64,000 nucleotides of DNA from Capsicum annuum (lineage: Eukaryota > Streptophyta > Magnoliopsida > Solanales > Solanaceae): assembly GCF_002878395.1 (NCBI RefSeq), contig NW_025860903.1, positions 151,778 to 215,777 of the forward strand. Direction: 5' to 3'. The translations under genes were made by a program, and so were the position numbers. Each line of letters starts with the position of its first letter. The stretch's first letter is position 1. Under the pieces are notes generated by a model. That model was not told the DNA's origin and made no database searches. It saw only the letters and a program-made list of their open reading frames with translations. This document shows positions 1-11,172 of the stretch, piece after piece.

Positions 1-516
1 TACTACCAAAAGTTTCACGAGTGAGGCAATTCCATGAGTTAAGATATTCGTATTCATCCAAATTACTAATTCAGATCAGTTCATGCATCATACATAAGTT
101 TCAGATTTAGATATTAAGTCATGATTCAGTTCGTAAGTGTTCCGAACCTCTTCTCAGTCTTTCCTTAATATTTCGCCAAGTCAGTATCATTTGAGGGACG
201 AACTATCCCAAGGGGGAGATGTTGTAATACCCCTGAGTTTTCATGTACTAAATCTCTAAACTTTTCTTCACGAAAAAAGATCCAGCTTGAAGTAATGGGT
301 ACTTATAAATTTACTTTCTTATTTTTTTTCTCAGCCTTATAACCATTCTCATGTCATTGCATGTATTCACAAAATCAGTTCAGTCATGTATCATGTTTCA
401 GACTCAGTCATGTAATCATGATTTCAGTCATGCATGTTCAGTATATAATCTCAATTCTACAAATATGCTCAGTTAACTGGTCTCAATCAAGTATGAATGT
501 TCCCAAGGGCAGATAA
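1..516 (+). mobile_element. 3' end of a LARD-like element internal region (upstream copy of A)
   Basis: This non-coding stretch aligns by eye with 10696-11172, the internal sequence directly before the second A LTR, apart from a roughly 60-bp indel near 80-140. It contains two purine-rich tracts, each followed by a TGTAA LTR-like start: one near 208-224 and the true one at 501-516 next to the LTR. It is therefore the 3' internal end of an upstream A copy that shares the LTR at 517-2947. No gag or pol reading frame is visible. Confidence 0.75.
501..516 (+). promoter_or_regulatory. Polypurine tract (plus-strand primer) before LTR-A1
   Basis: CCCAAGGGCAGATAA lies directly before the LTR start TGTAACACTCC. 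The matching tract before the second LTR (11157-11172) reads CCCAAGGGGGAGATAA, so this copy carries a purine-to-C change in the run. In Ty3/gypsy elements this tract primes plus-strand DNA synthesis. Confidence 0.8.
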
Positions 517-2947
517 TGTAACACTCCATATTTTTATACTAGAATTCTAATCGTCATTCCTACCTCTATAAACTCTAATACGGTGACTTACATTTAAATA
601 CATATGTCATGATCATTATCCTTGTGAGAATATTTCTTACGAGGTGAAAAATGTTTATAGGAAGCACTTAGAGCAAAGTCGAGTTGAGAACACTTTTATC
701 GATTGAGTTTGGGTAGTCGATCCTACAAGGGTAAACTATAAATGAATGTACCTCCCAAAATAAATTGATTCAGGTGTCCTACTATATTTCAAATAAAAAG
801 TATTTGAGTCTTCTTTTCAATGCATTTGGTTTAACCTTAATCCGATATTAGAGTGGAAAGTAATGCTCATTTTACTTCAGCATGTCCGTCTGTCAACAAG
901 GTGACGACTTGTGGTGATAAGCGGTCAACTAAGTGACGACTTATCAGGCAAGTCATCAGCCTTAACCAGAAAGTTATCAAATTCAGCTACAAAGTGGCGA
1001 TTTGAGGTGATAAGTCATCAACTAAGTGAGGACTTATCAACCAAGTCGTCACCCATAACCGTCTCAGCTACAAAAGTGATCGCTTGGGTTGATAAGCCAT
1101 CAAATAGTTGATATGTTATCAACTCAAGTCATCAACTAAAAATTTCAGCAATTCTTATTCATCTTTGTAGGGGTATTTTGGTCTTTTCCTTACCTCGAAC
1201 CCTATCCCTTCCACAACTGAAAGCATCATAAGGCATTATTTTCCCTCATATTCAATTACTTAACACATTATTTCTTCTCCCACTCTTAAAAATAATAAGA
1301 TTAGGGCTTTTTCCCAAGAACAAGAAACTCAAGCTTTCCTCCCCCAAGAATCCCAGAATTCAATTCTACTCTTCAAGAATAACCAAGAATCTAAATTCCC
1401 TAGTCCAAGAAGTTCAAGAAAGCTTTCAAGATCATCTCCAAGTCTTTCAAGGTCAAGATTTCTCCATTAAATCAATTCTATTAAGGTATGTGGGGTCATG
1501 AACAAGGATATTGTTTCATCCTTATGCGCAAAACATGTTTTAAAGTTGAATTTACATGAATTTAAATTTAGGGTTCATACCCAATTATCATTATTTGAAG
1601 TTTAAGAAGTTATAAATGATTTAAGTATTGAATTGCATATTTACTTTCACAATTTTATGGGTGTGACTTGATTTCACATATTGAGAATTGAATTTCATTA
1701 TCTTGACTAGAATTGTTAAAGTATTTCAAGATTATTAATGTTGAGCATGAAGTTTTTTGTTATTTGACTTGATTTTAAACCATGGGTTATAAGCCCCAAA
1801 TTTAAGTCTTGATATTTCAAGAAAGATGAAGTTTAAGCATTCTTAGATAAGCATGTATTTAGATTTTACGCAAGAAATTGATCTTTTAATCCCAAGCTAA
1901 GATTGTAATCCACAATTATTTATTTCATTCACAATTTAATAAAATATAAGCATAATTGGTTTTCATTATAAACCCTTGTGCTATTTTAAGGTGGATTTCC
2001 TAAAGTCTGAGCAATATGGGAGTAGTATTTAACACCGAGTTGGGTATGACTCCAAAGGTCTCAAGCCTTAAAAATAGTACCCATCATTGGTTTAAGAGTT
2101 CCCATAGTGGGCTAAGTCAGTGATCACTTAAGATAAGGTTCTATTCTGATGACAAGGGTAGGACGACTCTCCCTAATGTGGGTAAGACATTGGACTCCAT
2201 GACAACTCACATGGTTTATGTCGGTTAGAAAAAACTCCTAATAGAAATAGTAAAAGTACAACTTTTAGAACTAAGTGTTATGACTCACACAGATTATATA
2301 TGATTTATATACTCATGCATTATTATTTTGTAGTACATGTTTTATTCGAGCCAAGGTGAGTCTTTTACACTTAACATGCATCCTTTGAAAGTTTTGTGCG
2401 AAGATTGAGTTATTTTTTTACTTATGTATTCACCCAAACATGCTCAGTACATTCCAAAAGTACTGATCCACATATACGTCTATCTACTACATTGTCTTAT
2501 AACGTAGGTGCCAATTGTATCCCAGATATCATCATCAAACAGTGTGCGAATTCCAGTCATCAGGTGATGAGTCCTTTAGATTCGAGGGCTTAAGTCAATC
2601 ATAGTATTGAGTAATATTTTGTTTTCTTTTTTTAATTTTATTGATTAAGGATAGTTGGGGGGTCATGTCCCGACTACCTATAGTCAATAATAGTAGAAAC
2701 TTCTTAAACAGATAGTAGAGTTGATGTATTTGATTCTAGTTTTGTTTTGTATAAGCAGAGTTGTAATTATTTTAATATAGTTTGGTATTGATCATATTCA
2801 AAAAATATTTATCTTCTATATATTTCTTTAGGATTTATGTATTTTAAATCAGTTACTCGGGAGTTATGCCAGTATAAGGGTTATCTTAGGATCACTTGTG
2901 GTCCGAAGCAATGTGTGATATCCAGGGGGTAGTCTCGAGGCATTACA
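517..2947 (+). repeat. LTR-A1 (2431 bp) of LARD-like element A
   Basis: It begins TGTAACACTCC, ends CATTACA, and is followed by a tRNA-Met-type primer site. The copy at 11173-13603 has exactly the same length and aligns throughout. Visible internal elements, in order: hairpin cassette 886-1140; the conserved GGGGTATTTTGGTCTTTT segment near 1170; AAGGTATGT at 1483-1491 followed by stem-loop HP1 (1504-1509 with 1518-1523); the core TGGGAGTAG...CACCGAG near 2018-2040; stem-loop HP2 (2444-2450 with 2460-2466); HP3 (2487-2493 with 2501-2507, one mismatch). Because internal sequence of the same family lies on both sides, it acts as 3' LTR of one copy and 5' LTR of the next. Confidence 0.88.
886..1140 (+). 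repeat. Alpha-type hairpin cassette in LTR-A1
   Basis: Short motifs GTGACGACTT, GATAAG and GTCATCAACT recur several times. The best inverted repeat is TGATAAGTC (1008-1016) with GACTTATCA (1031-1039), nine perfect pairs. A similar cassette is in LTR-A2 (11536-11800) and in the otherwise different solo LTR-G (52105-52285). Confidence 0.7.
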
Positions 2948-5047
2948 AACTTGGTATTAGAGCCAGGTTTTAAGTGTCCTAGGGTGTCTATGAATCCGTG
3001 TCTAGTAGAGTCTTGACAAACAGTACAACGACGTTCATACTTTTCTTCGAGAGGCTATTGGACATTTAAGAAATTCCTCCTTTCTTTCTTACTCTAGATT
3101 GTACAGTAAACTTTTTCTCTCAAGGACTTCTGTCGATTCATTTGTTACTTAAAAATTCTCCGTCTGTGACTTATACTTGAGATAATATTAATAGTAAGTT
3201 CCAATTCCTCCCATGATGATGCTTTCAGATTTACTATCAGTAACTTCAGAAGTCACACAAGGGATTGAGAGAAGCTCGCTAGTGTTATAAGTTCCTCAAG
3301 TTGAAAGTTACTTCCTCATCCTCATAAGTCATTCAGTTAAGATGGAATAAGATATGTATTCAGATTCCTAATTATTCTTTCAATACAGATAGATCTCATA
3401 AGAGGAGATAATGTGAACCTAGATTGCTAATAGAGTTTGTATTCAAGATATATTTAAACCTAGAGTGTTATGATTCATAAGTAGTAGAACCTTCTTATAG
3501 TTGGAAGTATGGGTATAGAAGTACAGTGACAGGAAATTTGGTGATGTCAATTAATTGAATGTATATAGATGAACTTTTACATTGGATTATGTTAGTAGTG
3601 AGGTGGTGTGTCATTATGTCTTAGCTTAGTGGAAGGTAGAGAAAGAGTTATTAGTTAAGGTGAATGGTTGTTTGCTTAAAGTATGAACAGAGTTATTGAT
3701 GGTACTTCTTTTGTTAGAAAAGCATTGGATATTAATTAAAGTATTTGGTCCTTTTGTACAGTTAATTTAGGCTTTCCTTGAGCTTACAAAAAGGAGTTTA
3801 GTTAAAACTTATAGCTATGAAAGAAATTTGGGTGTATAGATGGGTGAATAGTAGTAATGTGTAGGGAGAGGATGTGCTAATGGATTATAATAAGATAGGC
3901 CATTCGATCGTGATAAATTATTGTTATTATCAGGTTCTAATGGAATAGTATTTCTTGATATCTTATTTTATAGCTTCCAAATGAGAATAGTATGTGAGGT
4001 TGGGTTATTAATCATGCCTAGCACTAAACATTACATTTGAATAGTAGATGATCATCAAGGTGGAAATAATGATTGCTCGGTTAGTGATGCCAGTTATATG
4101 GAAGTGATCGAGTAGGCTTGAGATAATGTATGCAAGAGTATAAGTTTATTTATTATCAATTGAGTATGATGTTATAGGTATGATGTAGAGGTGTTCCCAA
4201 AGTTATATGGGGATTGAATTACTTTCTAAGATTATTAAGTGTTACGTGTGCTTAGATAATGCCCGTGAGTTTCTAAGTGTAAATAAGGCTAGCCATATAG
4301 TATATAGTATTCTTGATGGCTATGTTAAGGAGTTACGGATAGATGATGCTGAGTCATTTGTTATTTAGTTAGTAAGGCGGATTATGTGTTTAGTGAGGTA
4401 GGTATGTTTGTTGAGTTAATAGAGTGTAAGTCTGTGATGATTATTATTGAAGCTAAAGGAAGTTAAGGGTCTTATGTATTGAGAGAGTGTCCAAGAATCA
4501 AGTTATTATTGTCTAGATATAGTTTATTCAGGGGAGTGAGCATTCATGTATAGACTGTTAGAGTAGAGAAGGTATAGCTCATTCTCAAGGATGTAGAGTA
4601 GGCCTATAAGCTTAGAATGTCATCTTTGATCTAAGGGGGAGATCATAGAGTGAAGAAACAAATCACGTTTTGAGAATTAGATTATGATGCATGTCAATAA
4701 GAGTTGTGATGAGATGGTGATCCCTTCTTACTCTAGAGTATTCCTTGAATTTCAGTCATTATCACACCATATTCATGTATTGCGTGATTGATATATGCCA
4801 AAGGCCAATGCTTATACACTTCATGCATATTTAAGTTCATTCTTAGCTTCTGATAAGTAAGTAACAACTTTACTCTATGATTCGAGTCATCCCTTATAAA
4901 TCTCTGAACTCCAATCTTATGTTGAATAGCTTATGATAAGTATGAACTTATGTTCCAGAGTATGGACAGTTCTTAGAACTCATGATACTAGTGAAATTTG
5001 CGTTATATCATGTATGCTCTCAGTTTAGATCTCTTTAATCTATTCAT
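2948..5047 (+). mobile_element. Non-coding internal region of element A, 5' part
   Basis: After the primer site, a leader (to about 3120) resembles the leaders of chromoviruses C and D (GTGTCCTAGG..GTC.., AGTAGAGTCTTG, and the CCTTTCTTTC stretch). Where those elements start gag there is none here: no ATGCC(T/A)CC start and no long frame on either strand. It is AT-rich and full of stops. With 9675-11172 this makes about 3.6 kb of non-coding interior, the pattern of a LARD (large retrotransposon derivative) that depends on others for proteins. Confidence 0.7.
2952..2967 (+). promoter_or_regulatory. Primer-binding site (initiator tRNA-Met type), element A
   Basis: TGGTATTAGAGCCAGG begins 5 bp after the LTR end. 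It differs by one base (T for C) from the plant tRNA-iMet complement TGGTATCAGAGCCAGG, so it marks the 5' end of an internal region. Confidence 0.9.
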
Positions 5048-5250
5048 TGTAATACCCTAAACTTTCCTTAACCCTAAATTGTATCTCTATAAGATTAAGG
5101 AATGACTTTCAAAGTGAGTAGTGTTTAAATCATATAGAGTTTTACTAATTTAGACTTTTTATCATGTGGGAAATTGAATTATCTTTTCAACGATACCAAT
5201 TTCGTCCAAATCCAGTATCAGGGTGAGAAGTTATGGCCATTTTACTGAGA

Positions 5251-5500
5251 GACCGTCCAGGTGCGACGGGCAAGTTGATAGACCATTGAGCTTGTGACGG
5301 ATCGTTGCTCAAGCCATTACAACTAAGCTATTTAACCCATTCACTGGCCAAGTGCTACAGTCGGGCCGACAGACCATCAAGCTAACGATGGACTGTCGCC
5401 CAAGCCGTCGCTACTAAGGCAGTGAGCCCCTATTTTTGTCCAAGTACAATGGTCAGACCGACGGACCATCGCACGATCCGTAACTGATCCTATTCAGCAT
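5251..5500 (+). repeat. Beta-type hairpin cassette in LTR-B
   Basis: It is GC-rich compared with its surroundings. GACAGACCATC (5368-5378) pairs with GATGGACTGTC (5387-5397): ten pairs around a symmetrical A/A bulge. Related units recur before and after it. The same cassette type is in antisense LTR-R (about 20380-20625), where the stem bases differ but pairing is largely kept. Confidence 0.65.
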
Positions 5501-5805
5501 TTTAAAGCCATTTTTAAAAGGTCTTTTGGTCTTTTTCCACCCCTTTTAACACCTAGATATATCAAAAAGAAGCATAGAACTTCAGATTCTTTCATAGTAT
5601 AAAAAAATAAGGTTTCTCCCTAAAGAGCAAGACCCAATTCCTTTTCCAAGATTTCACCATAGTTCTTGTAAATTGATTTAATAATAAAGGTCCCCAAGTC
5701 AAAAGGTTCAAGAACCCAGACTCAAGAGTACGAAAAAGAGTCTCAAGCAAGCTTATTCATGTATAAGTCATAATCGCAAGCTTGTTCATCTGCAAGTCAT
5801 AATCT

Positions 5806-5850
5806 AAGGTATGTGGGGTTTGAACAAGGGTAACTCTTTCACCCTTGTTC
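5806..5850 (+). other. Splice-donor-like motif plus HP1 stem-loop (LTR-B1)
   Basis: AAGGTATGT (5806-5814) matches the plant 5' splice-site consensus. It is followed 7 nt later by GAACAAGGGT (5822-5831) and ACCCTTGTTC (5841-5850), a perfect 10-bp stem with a 9-nt loop. The same arrangement with different stem bases occurs in the other chromoviral LTR families in this window. Confidence 0.7.
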
Positions 5851-6919
5851 CCAAAGGCTTATTTTAAATACAAAATTTCTTCAATTTATGAGATTGTCCA
5901 TGAAATTGAAGTTAGGTTTTATACCCCTTTACTATTGTAAGCAAGATTTTGAGAGTTCCCATGGATTAAGAGTTGAATTTTATGATTTTGTTTATATTTC
6001 TATGTCTATTGATGAATTTGCATCTTTTAAGATAATTTATGAGTAATTGCATTACCAAGCATGAATTTTAAGATGTTTTGATATGAGACTGATGATTGGG
6101 TCAATAGATCCCATTTAAAGATTGTTGTTCAAGATTGTTTGTGCTATAAGCACCCCTTGGTTAGGTTATTTTCAGATTTCAAATAAAGATTTGACCCTTT
6201 TGGGTCTGAGCTAAGATAGAAGTCCACATTACTTATGAATTAAAGTCAAGAGAAGTATATTTGGTCTTTATTATAGACCCTTGAATTATTTTAAAGTGGA
6301 TTTCCTAAAAGTTCTGAGCTTAAGTATGGGAGTAGTATTTAGCACCGAGTTGGGTATGATTCAAAGGTCTCATACCCCAGAACTATGTGCCCCGTAGGTT
6401 TTTGAGTTACCCCAAGTGGGTTAAGATAAGTGATCACTAAAGTTAAGGTTCTATTCCGATGGCAAGGGTAGAGCAACTCTCCCTAATATGAGCAAAACGT
6501 TGGACTCCATGTGGCTTAAATGGTTTATGTCGGTTAGAAGAAACTCCCAAAGAAGACCCCTACTCTAATTAAGATAAAAATTTATATGTTGAAAGTTTGA
6601 TTTTGAGGTTCCCAAAGTCCTAAAATCTCTAAGTTTTAAAGAAGTCCCTTATTCTCCATAAGATAAAAGTATAAGTTTTAAAAGCTATTGTTTTTTTTAG
6701 ATTTCTCTTTTTTACAAGTTTTGAGAATAAGATGGAGAATACATATTTTAGAACTAAGTGTAATGACTCACTGGATTTGTACTATATGCTTCATTATACA
6801 TGATTTATGAGATTCAGATTTCAGTTTTACTCAAGCTATGTGAGTCATTTATATCAGCATGCATGTTTCATAAAGAATGATAACATTGTTTACTTAAATG
6901 CATACACCCCCATATACTC

Positions 6920-7920
6920 TGTAATGCCCCGAAAATGGGTTCCAAAGTGACACACAGTGCTTGAGGCTACGAGTAGCCCCAAGCTAACCCTTTAAGCCAT
7001 TTTCATTCAGTTCAACACGAATCAACGGGGTTTCTATAAATAACCCTCAAATATCAATAGAGTAATCATCATCCAAGAATAAAAGAATTTCAGAAAGATA
7101 ACAAAATACGACTTATTAGTCAACTCCCAACATCTATACTAGTCTGACAAGCCTCTAAGAAAATCAATAAAACCAGCGAGCCATTGAGACATGCCCCAAC
7201 TGACTCATACTCAGTCATCAAATGTAAACAATTTCGTGAAACCAACATCAGACATCACGTCCTTGGAACATGAGGACTCACCATGATAGAGGATGTAGAA
7301 CAGCATGCCCGAAGAATCACTGTCGAACCTAGAACTGAGCACCTGAACCTATATTCCGAGAAAATGCAGCCCACATCCGAAGATGTGGGTCAGTACCATG
7401 GAAAGGAATCGAGTATATGGGGGTGTATGCAATTGTATAAATATCATCATCATAAATATTTATAAGAAATATGCAGGATATATGAAAGACTCACATAGCC
7501 CGAAGAAAATCATTATAATCATGAGAGGATGAAATAAGTACAACAACACATGTGAGTCATCATATAATTTTTCAATCACTTTTAGTTCATCAAGAATATC
7601 AATTCTCATAATGTAAATATCATTTAAATTTTTTGAAAGAATAACTTTAACAATTACACTTTCAAATCACTTCACCATTCACCATAGACACAAGGAAACA
7701 CACACACACTGGGAGATCCTATAACTGACATAAACCATGTGAGCTACATGGAGTCCAACGTACAACCTACGTTGGGGAAAGCCGTCCTATCCTTGCCATC
7801 GGAGTAGGACTATGATATGAAATCCACACAAACTAGTGATCACTATTAAATCAGCCTCAGGCTCACTCTTACGGGGGCACGTAGTTTTAGGGAAGTAAGG
7901 TTGCTTTATACCTCCCACAA
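6920..7920 (-). repeat. Antisense 3' fragment (~1 kb) of a related LTR
   Basis: Read on the minus strand, it ends with CCCATTTTCGGGGCATTACA, a canonical LTR terminus. Before that come the usual landmarks: a GATGGCAAGG...GGACTCCATG block, ACTGACCCACAT, and GGTTCAGGTGCTCAG. It has no LTR start and is cut at about 7920 where sense LTR-B sequence resumes. It interrupts LTR-B copy 1 exactly at 6919/6920. A short minus-strand ORF crosses the junction near 7920 and is not a gene. Confidence 0.72.
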
Positions 7921-9674
7921 GGGTTTCTCCCTCAAGAGCAAGACCCAATTCCTTTTCAAAGATTCCACCATAGTTCTTGTAAATTGATTTAAGAATCAAG
8001 GTCCCCAAGTCGAAATCTTCAAGAACCCTCACTCAAGAGTATGAAAAAAGTCTCAAGTAAGCTTGTTCATCTATAAGTCAAAATCTAAGGTATGTAGGGT
8101 TTGAACAAGAGTAACTATTTCACCCTTGTGCCCAAAGGCTTATTTTAAATACAAAATTTCTACAATTTAGGAGATTGTCCATGAAATTGAAGTTAGGGTT
8201 TATAAACCTTTACTATTGTTTGCAAGATTTTGAGAGTTCCCATGGTTTAAGAGTTGAATTTCATGATTTTGTTTATATTTCTCTCTCTATTGATGAAATT
8301 TATAGATTTTAAGATAATTTATGAGTAATTGTATTACCAAGTATGAATTTTAAGATGTTTTGATATGAGACTGATGATTGGGTCAATAGACCCCATTTAA
8401 AGATTGTTGTTTAAGATTGTTTGTGCTATAAACACCCCTTGGTTAGGTTATTTTCAGATTTCAAATAAAGATTTGATCCTTTTGGGTCTGAGCTAAGATA
8501 GAAGTCCACATTACTTATGAATTAAAGTCAAGAGAAGTATATTTGGTCTTTATTATAGACCCTTGAATTATTTTAAAGTGGATTTCCTAAAAGTTCTGAG
8601 CTTAAGTATGGGAGTAGTATTTACAGCCGAGTTGGGTATGATTCAAAGGTCTCATGCCCCAGAACTACGTACCCTCATAGATTTCTGAGTTATCCCAAGT
8701 GGGTTAAGATAAATGATTACTAAATTTAAGGTTCTATTCTGATAGCAAGGGTAGAGCAGCTCTCCCCAACGTGGGCAAGACGTTGGACTCCATGTGGCTC
8801 ACATGGTTTATGTCAGTTAGAAAAAAACTGCCAAAGCAGTCCCCTACTCTAATTAAGATAAAAGTTTATATATTGAAAGTTTGATTTTGAGGTTCCCAAA
8901 GTCCTAAAATCTCTTAGTTTTAAAGAAGTCCATTATTCTCCATAAAATAAAAGTATAAGTTTTGAAAGCTATTATTTTTTTTAGATTTCTCTTGTTTACA
9001 AGTTTTGAGAATAAGATGGAGAATACAGATGTTAGAACTAAGTGTAATGGCTTACTAGATTTGTACTATATGCTTCATTATACATGATTTAAGAGATTCA
9101 GATTTTAGTTTTACTCAAGCTATGTGAGTTATTCATATCAGCATGCATGTTTTTATAAAGAATGATAACATTGTTTACTTAAATGCATACACCCCCATAT
9201 ACTCAGTACATTCTCAAAGTACTGATTCACATATACGTTTGTGTGCTAAATTATCTCATAATGTAGGTTCAGGTGCTCAGTCTCAGCAGTAACAGTGATT
9301 CCTGAGTACCTTTGTCTACATTCCGCAGCTGGTGAGTCCTAATGGTTCGAGGACCTATTGCTCAGATTTTAAGTTGTTATTGTTTTTAGTTTAGTCGAGT
9401 CAGTTGGGGGTCTGTCCCAATGACTCTCAAGTTCTTCATTAGTAGAGGCTTGTCAGACTAGATTATCAGTACATTTAGACTTTTAGTATTTTGACTGTTC
9501 AGACAAGTATTTCTTCATATTCCATTATGATTTTGATATGACGGTACCATTGTTTTGCTTTATTCATCTCAAAGTAAGTTTTATATGTAGTAGCAGGTTC
9601 AAAAGGGTTAGCTTAGGTTACTTATATCTTTAAGCACCGTGTGATGTTCTGGGATAAGATTTCGATGCGTTACA
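7921..9674 (+). repeat. LTR-B copy 2, lacking its first ~560 bp
   Basis: It starts in the CTCAAGAGCAAGACCC leader segment of LTR-B and runs to the true end GCGTTACA at 9674. It repeats 5609-6919 and then supplies the missing 3' end (9205-9674), including HP2 (9203-9209 with 9219-9225) and HP3 (9246-9252 with 9260-9266, one mismatch). TCAT follows the end and TCAT also precedes 5048, a possible 4-bp target duplication for the whole 5048-9674 complex. Confidence 0.8.
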
Positions 9675-11172
9675 TCATGCCTTTGACATTCTATTCCTTA
9701 GGTATTAGTTAAGTGTTAAAAGTTATGTATAGTATGCTTTCGTGCTACAAGTCCTTATGCGTTAGACCTTTAGTGACCTATTCTTATGTTAAGATAGTGG
9801 TGATGATAATGGATAAGCAATGATTTAGATGAGAGGGAGTTGATAACCCTCATTAAGAAAGATTATTTATGCTAAGGCTAAAGGGTGAGGGATTATTGGG
9901 GTAAATCTTTGGTATATGTCATAGTTAGTTGAGAATCCTAGGTATGTTTTCTTAAGAATAGTGCAAGGAAGTTGTTATCGATTGAGGTTTAGAGAATATA
10001 AGAAGTATGCCTTATAGGTGTTTGCCTTGATGTTCATATGTTGTTATAAAGATAGGCTTGAATGTCATGTTTGGATATAAGTAGATGAATGTAATATGTG
10101 CTAGTGAATCCATAGTAAGAGTTTTGAGTTAGTCATTGAAGTGGTAAGGTATGTTATGCTTAGGGTGTGAGGCCTAAAAGTGACATAGAAGATTGAATCA
10201 TTTGGTTTAGAATAGAATTATGGTGTGGCATGTTGTACCTTGTGATTTTGAGTTAGGCTTGATCATAGCGAGAGAATTTAGTTTAGTTTAGACTTTAGTA
10301 GGTGGATTTATCAATGCCTATGTAAGAATTATAAGTTGAATCAAATGAGTATGGTATTTTAGGGGAATAATATAGTTGAGGGAGTGTTTGAGAAGTGTTT
10401 CTAAGCTTGAAAGTAAGAAGTTGTATTGCCTATGGACTAGTAATTCTATCCTAGCTTATGATTTTTATGTCTATGTTTCATGCTTTAGAGTTGTATCAAT
10501 GTTTTTATTTCTTATTCAGATGTTTTGTTCAGATCATGCCAAAAATTCTTTGCTCCCTAATATTATTAGAATTTCTTAGAAGAGTATTGAAGAACTACTC
10601 CATTTGAGTATGAGTAGTCAGTATGATCCAGTCCATATAGCCTGCAATCTAGTTTAGCAATCAAACAGATAAGCACCTATAGATTTCCAGCTTTCCATTT
10701 AGTATTACTACCCAAAGTCTTACAACTAAGGCAATTCCATGAGGTAAGATGTTCGCATTCATGCAAATTACAAATTCAGCTTAGTTTCGTAAGTGTTATG
10801 AACCACATCTCAATCTTTCCATAGTATTTCAGCCAAGTCAGTATCATTTGAGGGACGATCTATCCCAAGGGAGATGTTGTAATACCCTTAAGTTTTCATG
10901 TACTAAATCTCTCAACTTTTCTTCACTAAATAAGATCCAGCTTGAAGTAATAGGTACTCATAAGTTTACTCTCTTATTTATTTTCTTAGCCTTATAACCA
11001 TTCTCATGTCATTGCATGTATTCACAAAATCAATTCAGTCATGTATCATGTTTCAGACTTCGTCATGTATTTATGTTTCTAGTCATGTATTTTCAGTATA
11101 TAATCTTAGTTCTCCCAGTATGCTCAGTTAATCGGTCTCATTCGAGGACGAATGTTCCCAAGGGGGAGATAA
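9675..11172 (+). mobile_element. Non-coding internal region of element A, 3' part
   Basis: This continues the interior of element A after the LTR-B complex. It is AT-rich, with no gag/pol and no frame worth annotating. The last ~470 bp match 1-516, including the doubled polypurine tract (near 10864-10872 and at 11157-11172). Parts also resemble the interior of element H: 10040-10100 with 62670-62730, and 10800-11000 with 63330-63530. A and H therefore share a non-coding interior family although their LTRs differ. Confidence 0.7.

Larger units (their letters stand above)
5048..6919 (+). repeat. LTR-B copy 1, lacking its last ~470 bp
   Basis: It starts TGTAATACCCTAAAC, preceded by TCAT. It carries a beta-type cassette (5251-5500), AAGGTATGT at 5806-5814, and a perfect 10-bp HP1 stem (5822-5831 with 5841-5850). 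It stops abruptly at 6919 inside what would be HP2. Positions from about 5609 to 6919 are repeated at 7921-9204 at high identity, so two LTR-B copies overlap here. See 6920-7920 and 7921-9674. Confidence 0.8.

Noticed and set aside
7787..8032. 81-codon minus-strand ORF
   Set aside because: It crosses the junction between the antisense LTR piece and LTR-B copy 2, so it cannot be an old gene.
10376..10579. 67-codon ORF in the A interior
   Set aside because: No family signature; length expected by chance in AT-rich DNA.
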